In this document: in pieces, positions 6,460 through 14,108 of the stretch
Numbering within the stretch: the first letter of the stretch is position 1
How the letters are laid out: each line of letters starts with the position of its first letter
NCBI GenBank assembly: GCA_007118195.1
Contig: SKSA01000301.1
Coordinates: 1 to 27,178, forward strand
Origin: Anaerobacillus sp.
GTDB taxonomy: Bacteria; Bacillota; Bacilli; Bacillales; Anaerobacillaceae
Direction: 5' to 3'
DNA: 27,178 nucleotides
Notes under the pieces: generated by a model
Databases searched by the model: none
What the model saw: the letters and a program-made list of their open reading frames with translations, nothing else
What the model was told of the DNA's origin: nothing
Position numbers and translations under genes: made by a program

Positions 6460-6839
6460 TCAAATCTGAAAAAGGTCAAGCAACGGTAGAGTTAGCGGTT
6501 AGTCTCGTAATTTTAATGCTACTTTTATTTGGAATGATTGATTTTGGTAGAATTCTTTACTCATACCTTTCATTAGAGCACTCAGGGAGAGAAGCTGCAA
6601 GAATGGTTAGTGTTGGTGGAACGAACGATCAAATCAAAGAAACCGTTTTTATGACATCTTCAAACCTAGATCATTACAAAATGATCATCAATGTCTCCCC
6701 GGATGAACAAGCAAGAAAAAGAGGGAGTTATTCTACAGTTACGTTAAATTATGAGGTCGAAATTATAACACCGATTATGTCGAGAATTTTACCAAATCCT
6801 TTAACGCTTACGAGTACGACGGTAATGAGGGTGGAGTAA
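6456..6839 (+). CDS. tadE: TadE-like minor pseudopilin
   Basis: This 127-residue protein has a prepilin-like N-terminus: a short leader ending at G7, then QATVELAV with Glu at +5 (E12), then a 20-residue hydrophobic helix. The rest is a small extracytoplasmic domain with beta character. This is the TadE architecture, and processing by the neighbouring TadV is expected. The start is the TTG at 6456 overlapping the tadV stop, with GGGTGGT 5 bases upstream; another TTG at 6441 would give five more residues. The ATG of the next gene follows the stop without a gap. Confidence 0.88.
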   Translation: MIKSEKGQATVELAVSLVILMLLLFGMIDFGRILYSYLSLEHSGREAARMVSVGGTNDQIKETVFMTSSNLDHYKMIINVSPDEQARKRGSYSTVTLNYEVEIITPIMSRILPNPLTLTSTTVMRVE

Positions 6840-7745
6840 ATGAAAAAAATTTATAAAGAAGAAAAAGGAACTGTTACATTATTAGTTGCTTTTATGATGG
6901 TTATTTTTATTGGCTTAAGTGCGGTTGTGATCGATGGCGGAAATCTTTATTTAAAAAAGAGCACATTACAAAAAGCTGTTGATGCGGCTGTACTTGCAGC
7001 AGCTCAAGAGCTCCCTACAGATCGAGATCAAGCAATGGTGGAAGTGAGAACCGTTTTTGAAAAAAATAAAGTTCAACCACTGAATGTTAATATATCCTTT
7101 TACAATCATTATACAATGATCAAAATTAGTGCAGTAGAACGAGTGAAACTCTTTTATGGTGGTTTTTTTGGTTATGAAAATGTAGAGGTAAACGCGAACG
7201 CATCTGTTCAATTACAAACACTTGCCTCTGCAAAAGGAACCGTTCCATTAGGTGTTGAAAAGGCGTTAAATTTACAGTTTGGTGAAAAGACGTATTTAAA
7301 GGTTGGAGATTCAACTGTCGGGAATTTTGGTGCCCTTGCCTTAACTGGACCTGGTGCTAAAAACTATGAAGAGGATTTAAAAGACGGTTATGATTTTGAG
7401 CTATTGATTGGTGAAAAATTAGCGACACAAACAGGTAATATCGTTGGCCCTACACAAAGAGCGATCAATCATCGGATTAATAGTTGTTCTATCAATAATG
7501 CCACCTATGATCATTACCCGAGTGATTGCCCACGAGTGGTTACAGTTCCTGTCTTTGAATCTGTAAGAACAGATCAAAATCAAATTAAAGAAGTAAAAGT
7601 GGTAGGTTTTGCTTCTTTTTTTATTGAAGGCTTTACGGAAAATGAAAACGATGTTGTTGGAAGATTTATTGAAAATACAATTTCAGGAGCGATGGACCCA
7701 ACAGCAAAAAATTATGGAACATATAGCTTTAAAATAGTCGAATAG
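6840..7745 (+). CDS. TadG-like pilus assembly protein
   Basis: This 301-residue protein has one N-terminal membrane helix (about residues 12-32) followed by GGNLYLKKSTLQKAVDAAVLAAAQEL, the recognisable start of TadG-type (Flp pilus-assembly TadE/G-like) proteins. The remainder is a large extracytoplasmic domain. The leader EEKG resembles that of the pilins, but the following TVTLLVAF lacks Glu at +5, so it is probably anchored rather than processed. There are only two Cys in the exported domain (in NSCSINN and SDCPRV), which could form a disulfide. It lies in the operon directly behind tadE, with GGGTGGAG just before the ATG. Confidence 0.85.
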   Translation: MKKIYKEEKGTVTLLVAFMMVIFIGLSAVVIDGGNLYLKKSTLQKAVDAAVLAAAQELPTDRDQAMVEVRTVFEKNKVQPLNVNISFYNHYTMIKISAVERVKLFYGGFFGYENVEVNANASVQLQTLASAKGTVPLGVEKALNLQFGEKTYLKVGDSTVGNFGALALTGPGAKNYEEDLKDGYDFELLIGEKLATQTGNIVGPTQRAINHRINSCSINNATYDHYPSDCPRVVTVPVFESVRTDQNQIKEVKVVGFASFFIEGFTENENDVVGRFIENTISGAMDPTAKNYGTYSFKIVE

Positions 7746-7759
7746 AAGGAAGGGAGATA

Positions 7760-8338
7760 ATGAAAAAAATATGGATGTTAGCCATTGTTTTTGGACTGAT
7801 TTCTTCGAGTTTATTATATGTACTTCTTTTCTCAAATAACGATCATACAGGAATGGTTGATGAAACTATAGTCCAAACAGAATTAATAGAATTAGAACAA
7901 GAGGTTGATATCAGTGACGTGGTCATGGAAAACTTTCCTGATTCAATTAAAAGTTTCGAGATCAGTGAAGGGAAACGAGCGATTTCAATCGAGATCAGTG
8001 AGGTACAAGGTGTCACAGGCTTTATATCAACAGGAGATTATGTTGATGTTATTTCGATTTTACAACCGCCCCATGGAGGAGCGGTAACGAGTGAAATCCT
8101 ATTACAAAATATAAAAGTGTTGGCAATAAGTGGACCCGGTTTTTTTGATGAAGATTATGAATTCAATCGCTTTAAAACAGTAACACTTGAAGTTTTACCT
8201 GTTGAAGGTGCTCAGCTAGCTTATGCTAGCCAAGAGGGAACAATTACCCTCATGCTTCGTGCAGAAAATGATGGCTCCATAGTATACAACATGCCAATGA
8301 AAAATGATGAAGTGATGGAAGGGGTGAACTCCGAATGA
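7760..8338 (+). CDS. cpaB: CpaB/RcpC-like pilus assembly protein (short form)
   Basis: This 192-residue protein has a signal anchor at residues ~4-26. The RcpC/CpaB core is recognisable: KRAISIEISEVQGVTGFISTGDYVDVI (about 73-100), LLQNIKVLAISG, and TVTLEVLPVEGAQLAYASQEGTITLMLR. Family members are usually longer and carry a full SAF domain after the anchor. Here only a short acidic linker stands in its place (ETIVQTELIELEQEVDISDVV), so the SAF part looks reduced. The role in monoderms is thought to be extracytoplasmic guidance of the pilus. The start has AAGGAAGGGAG 5 bases upstream. The stop overlaps the next ATG by 4 bases. Confidence 0.85.
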   Translation: MKKIWMLAIVFGLISSSLLYVLLFSNNDHTGMVDETIVQTELIELEQEVDISDVVMENFPDSIKSFEISEGKRAISIEISEVQGVTGFISTGDYVDVISILQPPHGGAVTSEILLQNIKVLAISGPGFFDEDYEFNRFKTVTLEVLPVEGAQLAYASQEGTITLMLRAENDGSIVYNMPMKNDEVMEGVNSE

Positions 8339-9522
8339 AAATTCAGTGGATTGGTTTTTCAGAAAAAAGTTCCCCAATTGAAGTAAGACAAAGTTTTGGC
8401 GCGAAAGGGAAAATGATTACCTGGTATTCAGAGATTGATCAATTAGAACAAAGTTTAAATAGTTCAAATGGTACTGTGCTTTTTTTACATGAGAGCGAAA
8501 CGTATAGTGTGTACGAGCTTAGCCGTGAAATCAGCTTGAAATATCCGTTATTATCAATTGTTTTATTAGTTTCTATCGTTAACTATAAAAAAGCGCTATA
8601 CTCTGGTGCGATCGATATTGTTTCTTTACCAATTGATCAACAAGAAGTAACGAAAGCGGTAGCTGAAGCGGAGAGATTAATTGAGGAAAAATTAACGAAA
8701 CACGTAAATCCTGTTGAAAATAAACAAGGGAAAGTGATTACGGTTTGTAGTACAAAAGGTGGGGTTGGAAAAACGACCGTATCCGTTAATTTAGCTGTTG
8801 CCCTATCGAAGACTAATCAAAAAGTCGTTGTACTTGACTTAGATTTACAGTTTGGTGATATTGCGATTCTTTATGATGTTCAACCGAAAAAGACAATTTA
8901 TGAATGGGTCAAGGAATGTTATGAACAAGATGGTGAAAACGTTCAATCATTTATTACTAGTCACTCATCGGGCGTTGATATTTTAGCTGCTCCACTTCTT
9001 CCAGAGTTCGCTGAATTAATTTCAGGAATGCATGTTTCATCTGTGATTGAGCAGTTACAAAAGCATTACGATTATGTCATTATTGATACGCCACCTTCGT
9101 TAGTAGAAACAGTTTTAGTATCATTAGAAAACTCACATGAAATTTTCCTTATTACATCTATGGATTTACCAACATTAAAAAATGGTAAATTAGCCATTGA
9201 AACGTTACAGTTATTAGGATTAAAAGATAAGATTAAAATCATTTTAAATCGTGACACAGAAATGGAAGGAATGAAAGTTGAAACCGTTGAGAAAATTTTA
9301 GCATTAAAGGTTGATGCAAAAATTCCAAGTGATTATAAAGCTGTCGTTCAATCGTTTAATAACGGAACTCCTTTTGTTAGCTCTTCTCCTAAATTACCTG
9401 TTTCTAAAGGGATCATAAACTTAGCAAACGATATGGTTAATGGCCCAGAAAATAAAGAGGAGAAAAAGAGCATTTTTCGTGTGCTCTTCCGTAAAGGGGG
9501 GAAGGTAAATGTCACTTCTTAA
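8335..9522 (+). CDS. cpaE: CpaE/TadZ-like MinD-family ATPase
   Basis: This 395-residue protein has two parts. Residues ~1-125 form a degenerate receiver-like domain, expected in TadZ/CpaE. Residues ~135-370 form a MinD/ParA-type ATPase with the deviant Walker A KGGVGKTT (about 140-147), a DLDLQFGD segment, and the Walker B region YVIIDTPPS. TadZ localises the Tad apparatus in the cell. The gene begins within the cpaB stop (ATGA) and ends 14 bases inside cpaF, so translation is tightly coupled. The C-terminal tail is Lys-rich. Confidence 0.92.
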   Translation: MKIQWIGFSEKSSPIEVRQSFGAKGKMITWYSEIDQLEQSLNSSNGTVLFLHESETYSVYELSREISLKYPLLSIVLLVSIVNYKKALYSGAIDIVSLPIDQQEVTKAVAEAERLIEEKLTKHVNPVENKQGKVITVCSTKGGVGKTTVSVNLAVALSKTNQKVVVLDLDLQFGDIAILYDVQPKKTIYEWVKECYEQDGENVQSFITSHSSGVDILAAPLLPEFAELISGMHVSSVIEQLQKHYDYVIIDTPPSLVETVLVSLENSHEIFLITSMDLPTLKNGKLAIETLQLLGLKDKIKIILNRDTEMEGMKVETVEKILALKVDAKIPSDYKAVVQSFNNGTPFVSSSPKLPVSKGIINLANDMVNGPENKEEKKSIFRVLFRKGGKVNVTS

Positions 9523-10861
9523 ACGTCTGAGTGAAAATCAGCAAATAATGCAAACTTCATCCTCCCAGTCGCAAGATCGTCCTAAAGGAAAGGATGAAAA
9601 AAAAGTTCAGGAACCAAACCTAAAAGTTAAGCTGCAAAAATATTTAGTGGATGAAATTCAAAAGCAAAGTGATGATTTAAATGATGAACAGACGAAGGAT
9701 CTTATCCAAAACGTTGCCAACTCTTTTTTTGAAAAAGAAGGAGAACGGTTAACATTTGAAGCGAAACAGGAAATTGTTCATAGTATTACAAATGAACTGA
9801 TCGGTTATGGCCCAATTACTCCTTTTTTAAATGATGGGGATATCTCGGAAATTATGGTGAACGGCCCTAACCAAGTTTATGTTGAGAAGAAGGGGCAGTT
9901 AATCGTTACCGATGCCTATTTCCGTAATAATGAACATGTTTTACAAGTGATCGAAAAAATTGTTGCACCGTTAGGAAGAAGAATTGATGAAAGTTCTCCA
10001 ATGGTCGATGCTCGCTTGCCAGATGGTTCACGAGTAAATGCGATTATCCCACCATTGGCATTAAATGGTCCTTCGATCACGATCCGGAAGTTCCCACAAA
10101 ATCGTTTGCAAATTAAAAACTTAATTGTATTTGGAACGTTAAGCGAAGAAATGGCTATGTTTCTTGAGGGATGTGTAAAAGCCCGTTTAAATATTTTTAT
10201 TAGCGGAGGGACAGGATCGGGAAAGACAACTTTATTAAATATTTTATCATCATTTATTCCCTTTGATGAAAGAATTATTACGATTGAAGATGCCGCAGAG
10301 TTACAGCTTAGTCAAGATCATGTCGTTTCATTAGAAACGAAGCCCCCGAATATCGAAGGTAAGGGTGAAATTACGATTCGTGATTTAGTACGAAACTCAT
10401 TACGAATGCGCCCAGATCGGGTCGTGATTGGTGAGGTCAGAAGTGCTGAAGCTCTAGATATGTTACAAGCGATGAATACAGGTCATGATGGCTCGTTAGC
10501 TACTGGGCATTCCAATAGTCCGAGAGATATGTTAGCTCGTATTGAAACAATGGTGTTGATGGCAGGGATTGACCTCCCTGTCCGAGCGATCAGAGAGCAG
10601 ATTTCTGGTGCGATCGATTTAATTGTTCAACAAAGTCGACTAAAGGATGGAAGTAGAAAGATTACTCACATTTCCGAAGTAATCGGCATGGAAGGTGAAA
10701 CGATCATTTTACAAGATATATTCATTTTTAAACAAACAAGGATCACCGACAATGGGAAAATTGAAGGGAAATACGTATCGACAGGAATTCGTCCAAGTTG
10801 TACAGACAAACTCGAACGATACGGGATTGACGTACCAGCTGAATGGTTTCGTGAGGAGTGA
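9509..10861 (+). CDS. cpaF: CpaF/TadA secretion-type ATPase
   Basis: This 450-residue hexameric ATPase powers Tad pilus polymerisation. It shows the N-terminal region of TadA/VirB11 ATPases (ELIGYGPITPFLNDGDISEIMVNG), Walker A GGTGSGKTT near residue 232-240, the Asp box (ITIEDAAELQL), Walker B region RPDRVVIGEVR near 300, and the His box TGHDGSLATGHSNSP near 328. The first ~50 residues are a polar, Gln-rich linker. The start follows GGGGGGAAGG with good spacing and overlaps cpaE by 14 bases. Length and motifs are those of an intact enzyme. Confidence 0.95.
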   Translation: MSLLKRLSENQQIMQTSSSQSQDRPKGKDEKKVQEPNLKVKLQKYLVDEIQKQSDDLNDEQTKDLIQNVANSFFEKEGERLTFEAKQEIVHSITNELIGYGPITPFLNDGDISEIMVNGPNQVYVEKKGQLIVTDAYFRNNEHVLQVIEKIVAPLGRRIDESSPMVDARLPDGSRVNAIIPPLALNGPSITIRKFPQNRLQIKNLIVFGTLSEEMAMFLEGCVKARLNIFISGGTGSGKTTLLNILSSFIPFDERIITIEDAAELQLSQDHVVSLETKPPNIEGKGEITIRDLVRNSLRMRPDRVVIGEVRSAEALDMLQAMNTGHDGSLATGHSNSPRDMLARIETMVLMAGIDLPVRAIREQISGAIDLIVQQSRLKDGSRKITHISEVIGMEGETIILQDIFIFKQTRITDNGKIEGKYVSTGIRPSCTDKLERYGIDVPAEWFREE

Positions 10862-10866
10862 TAGAA

Positions 10867-11826
10867 ATGTTTCTAATGCTACTTATTTTATTTACTTTTC
10901 TTTTCTTCCTAATTTTTCAATTAATGTATCGGAAGCAATCTAGGAAATATGAAGAAAGAATTAAAAAGTATTTACCTAGAGAACAGGAACAAATTATTGT
11001 GACAGCAAATTTAAAAGCGAAAAACAGTCGGTTTGAAAAAAAACTAATCTCTTCATTAGCAAAGAGTTTTCAAGGCAGAGCATTTTTGAAGAAGTGGGAA
11101 AGAAACCTTGAGCAAGCAGGGGTACCGTTAAAACCAGAGGAGTTTTTTGTGCTTCGATTATTAATGATTGCACCGGCTTTCGTATTTTCCTTCATTCTCG
11201 GTTTCAAGGGTATATTGTTAGTATTTGCAGCTTTAAGTGGTTTTATTTTACCTACTTTTTATTTGAAAAGAAAAAAACGAATGAGATTAGCTAGATGTGC
11301 AACACAACTTCCGCAAACATTAAGTACGATGGCAACATCCTTAAAAGCAGGATTTAGTTTTATGCAAGCGATGCAGTTAATCGGTAAAGAAATGTCAGAT
11401 CCTATTGGTCCAGAATTTAAAAGAACAATAAAGGAAATTAACTATGGTGTTTCTGTGGAGGAAGCTTTAGAGAACTTATTGCGCCGAGTCCCCAATACCG
11501 ATTTAGAAATGGTTGTAACGGCATTATTAGTGCAAAGAACAACAGGTGGAAATTTAGCAGAGATTCTTGAAACGATGAAAGATACGATTCAAGAGCGAGT
11601 CAAAATTAAAGAAGAATTAAAAGCTTTAACTTCACAAGGGAAGCTATCAGCACTCGTGATTACGTTACTACCGGTAATTTTAGCAGTAATATTAAATTTC
11701 ATGAATCCGGAATTTTTCCAACCGATGTTTTCTCATCCGCTCGGATTAGCTTTTCTTTTTGTCGGTGGCCTTTTAATCGTAACAGGGTGGTTGATGATCC
11801 AGAAGATTGTTAAGGTAGAGGTGTAA
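10867..11826 (+). CDS. tadB: TadB inner-membrane platform protein
   Basis: This is a T2SSF/GspF-family membrane protein of about 319 residues. It has an N-terminal helix (first ~22 residues), two helices near 90-130, a cytosolic T2SSF domain with LPQTLSTMATSLKAGFSFMQAM (about 150-170), and two C-terminal helices. It forms the platform with TadC, contacting the CpaF ATPase. GTG at 10858 overlaps the cpaF stop and is a possible start. ATG at 10867 is preferred because GAGGAG (10853-10858) is then 8 bases upstream. The segment TTGGNLAEILETM is typical of the family. Confidence 0.92.
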   Translation: MFLMLLILFTFLFFLIFQLMYRKQSRKYEERIKKYLPREQEQIIVTANLKAKNSRFEKKLISSLAKSFQGRAFLKKWERNLEQAGVPLKPEEFFVLRLLMIAPAFVFSFILGFKGILLVFAALSGFILPTFYLKRKKRMRLARCATQLPQTLSTMATSLKAGFSFMQAMQLIGKEMSDPIGPEFKRTIKEINYGVSVEEALENLLRRVPNTDLEMVVTALLVQRTTGGNLAEILETMKDTIQERVKIKEELKALTSQGKLSALVITLLPVILAVILNFMNPEFFQPMFSHPLGLAFLFVGGLLIVTGWLMIQKIVKVEV

Positions 11827-11829
11827 ACG

Positions 11830-12771
11830 ATGTTACAAGTTCTCTTTTTTTTAACAAGTTTTATTTTTCTCACATTAGTGATCTATGGTGCACTCTACGT
11901 TTTTTATAAAGAAAAATACACGATTCAAAGAAGAATTGGTGAATTAGAAGCAGATATTATTCAGGTGACTTCAATAACACAGAAAGGTAATGAAAATACG
12001 ATCGAAAAAGGTTCATTTTTCGATCGTGTTTTTCAACCTTTATTGATTAGTATTAGAGAAAAAATGTTTAAGAAGATGTCTGAGCAAAAAGAGGCAATGA
12101 TTACGAAAAGGCTGAAAGATGCAGGAAATCCGTTTCGCCTGCAAGCGGTTGATTTCCGGCTCGTGCAAATTGGATTAAGTATTGCCTTTTTTGTTATTTT
12201 TGTTTTTATGTTTTTACCTTCTGCTGAAAAACTCGGTAGTGTGATGTTTTTTGGAATATTAGCTAGCTTATTTGGACTATATTATCCAGAATACTATTTG
12301 AAAATAAAAAAACAACAACGAGTAGGAGCAATCCAAAAAGAAATGCCTGATTTTTTTGATATGGTCGGTGTGACCATTGAGGCCGGCATGGGGCTAGATG
12401 CAGCGTTAAACAAAGTATCGAAACAAATGAAAGGTCCACTTTCAGACGAATTCCTTCGTACTTTAGATGATATGAAACTTGGGATGTCAAAAAGGGACGC
12501 TTTCACCGAATTGCGTGAACGAGTTCCATCTGAGCAGTTCCAAAGTGTCGTTAATTCATTAATTCAAGCAGATCAGTTAGGGATTTCAATGACAAAGGTA
12601 CTAAGAGCACAAACGAAACGAATTCGTGAACAACGTCGTTACCAAGCAAAGGAAAAGGCAATGAAAGCACCGATTAAAATGATGATCCCAATGGTGCTCT
12701 TTATTTTTCCGACGTTATTTATTATTTTATTAGGGCCGGTCATTTTACAGTTGATGATTAATTTCTTTTAA
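11830..12771 (+). CDS. tadC: TadC inner-membrane platform protein
   Basis: This 313-residue paralogue of TadB has an N-terminal helix (residues 1-22), a pair of helices near 110-155, the T2SSF core (PDFFDMVGVTIEAGMGLDAAL, about 175-195, and QADQLGISMTKVLRAQ near 245), and a C-terminal hydrophobic helix. It is the last gene of the Tad locus; a strong terminator lies 20 bases after its stop. GAGGTG about 8 bases before the ATG lies in the 3' end of tadB. No secretin (CpaC) gene is found in the window, as expected for a cell without an outer membrane. Confidence 0.92.
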   Translation: MLQVLFFLTSFIFLTLVIYGALYVFYKEKYTIQRRIGELEADIIQVTSITQKGNENTIEKGSFFDRVFQPLLISIREKMFKKMSEQKEAMITKRLKDAGNPFRLQAVDFRLVQIGLSIAFFVIFVFMFLPSAEKLGSVMFFGILASLFGLYYPEYYLKIKKQQRVGAIQKEMPDFFDMVGVTIEAGMGLDAALNKVSKQMKGPLSDEFLRTLDDMKLGMSKRDAFTELRERVPSEQFQSVVNSLIQADQLGISMTKVLRAQTKRIREQRRYQAKEKAMKAPIKMMIPMVLFIFPTLFIILLGPVILQLMINFF

Positions 12772-12791
12772 TAATGAATTAATATTACTAG

Positions 12792-12816
12792 CGCTACGAC
12801 TTTCGTAGCGTTTTTT
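12792..12816 (+). terminator. Terminator of the Tad locus
   Basis: CGCTACGA (12792-12799) and TCGTAGCG (12803-12810) form a perfect 8-bp stem with a 3-base loop, followed by six T. Confidence 0.92.
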
Positions 12817-12877
12817 GCCGAACAACGACTTCTTTTTAGAACTTTTGTCATACAGCAGGAAAAGTGTTGTATCAATC

Positions 12878-12917
12878 TTTAATAAGAATATCAAGCGAAG
12901 GTGACGTTCTTATTAAA
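12878..12917. promoter_or_regulatory. 11-bp inverted repeat in the leader of the HTH/coiled-coil gene
   Basis: TTTAATAAGAA (12878-12888) and TTCTTATTAAA (12907-12917) are perfect reverse complements separated by 18 bases. They end just before the AAAGAGG ribosome binding site at 12924. The repeat could be an operator for the DNA-binding protein encoded next, or an RNA hairpin. Confidence 0.5.
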
Positions 12918-12938
12918 TTTTAAAAAGAGGTGTTTGTA

Positions 12939-13811
12939 ATGGTAGATGAAAACGAAATGTATACGATAAAAGATATTTCTAGACAGTTGAAAATACCAGT
13001 AGGGAGTTTGAAAAAATGGGAGAAGGTGTTTGTAGACTTTTTTGAAGTTCACAGAACAAAGTCGGGATCGAGAATTTATCGTGATAGAGAGTTGAAAGTT
13101 ATCAAAAAAATTAAGTTAATGAAAGATAAAAATTTGAGTGATGATTTAATCAAGTTCATTTTAGACACTGATAATGGAGCTAACAATGAAGTTCCTGAAC
13201 AAGTAGCTAGTGAATATGATTTAAAGTATTCTGAGATTGTTGCCTTGCAAAATGAAACGGTACAAGCTGTTCAAAATATATCCGATTCTTTTGAGCAATT
13301 AAAAGATGAATTTAAACAAGAAACGAAAGAAGTTAACGAAGAACTGAAAACCGCTGTAAAAAAAGAGATAAATGAAGGCAATGCAATAACATCAGGAATT
13401 GTCCAAGCTTACTCCAAAGAAGCACTAGATAATTATAACCGCACTCATACTGAGTTGAAAAATAATTTTAAAAGTGAATTCAAGGATGTAAATGAAGAGT
13501 TGAAAAGTGATATTAAAAAAGAAGTTGCAAAAGGAAATGCCATTACTGAAGGCATGGTGCAAACATATTCTCAAGAAGTGTTAGATAATTACAGTCGAAC
13601 TTATAAGCAATTAAAAAAATTAAAAGAACAAGTTCAAAGAGAACAAGAAGAAAACTTATTTTTGCAAAAGAAGGTTGAAGAAAGGGAAGAATTATTTCAA
13701 GAGTTCGTTCAAAATTATCGCCAAGTTGCAGCATCTAATGAGGAAAAGAAACAAAAACGAAAACTTAGTAATGTGCTTCATTCCTTGTTTGGAATAAAAA
13801 AATATATTTAA
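12939..13811 (+). CDS. MerR-type HTH protein with long coiled coil and a 52-residue tandem repeat
   Basis: This is a 290-residue cytosolic protein. Residues ~6-70 are a MerR-like winged HTH (YTIKDISRQLKIPVGSLKKWEKV...SGSRIYRDRELKVIKKI). A short linker leads to a predicted coiled coil over ~85-265, and the tail is basic (KKQKRKLSNVLHSLFGIKK). Residues 121-172 and 173-224 are a tandem duplication (EFK...VNEELK...KKE...GNAIT...Q.YS.E.LDNY.RT). The architecture resembles RacA-type chromosome anchors and the HTH/DUF3967 proteins of Bacillus plasmids and phages; I cannot choose between them. The start is ATG 12939, 8 bases after AAAGAGG; an in-frame GTG at 12930 overlaps that site. It is monocistronic, with its own terminator. 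Confidence 0.75.
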   Translation: MVDENEMYTIKDISRQLKIPVGSLKKWEKVFVDFFEVHRTKSGSRIYRDRELKVIKKIKLMKDKNLSDDLIKFILDTDNGANNEVPEQVASEYDLKYSEIVALQNETVQAVQNISDSFEQLKDEFKQETKEVNEELKTAVKKEINEGNAITSGIVQAYSKEALDNYNRTHTELKNNFKSEFKDVNEELKSDIKKEVAKGNAITEGMVQTYSQEVLDNYSRTYKQLKKLKEQVQREQEENLFLQKKVEEREELFQEFVQNYRQVAASNEEKKQKRKLSNVLHSLFGIKKYI

Positions 13812-13821
13812 TTAAGCTTGT

Positions 13822-13863
13822 ATCCATTTAGCGTTTGTAAAAAACGTTAAATGGATTTTTTTT
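13822..13863 (+). terminator. Terminator after the HTH/coiled-coil gene
   Basis: A 15-bp stem (13822-13836 with 13842-13856, one G-U pair) is followed by seven T. The rest of the gap to 14109 is AT-rich, with a TATAAT at 13955-13960 as the only promoter-like element. Confidence 0.92.
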
Positions 13864-14108
13864 ATAAAAAATAAATGGTTGGTTAACATTTAGTAGTTTA
13901 ATGACAAATACACGAACAAAAACGTAGATAGTAGAAATATGTCATTTTTTAAATTATAATATAGTTATTAAAGATATTATAATAATAGATAAAATCTAGA
14001 CAAAAGTTAACAATAAGCACTATTCATTGTAATTATGGCGATTGTTGATAGGTTAATACAGCTAGACCTTTTTCAATATCAATATACTAATTTAAAGGAT
14101 GGATGGTT

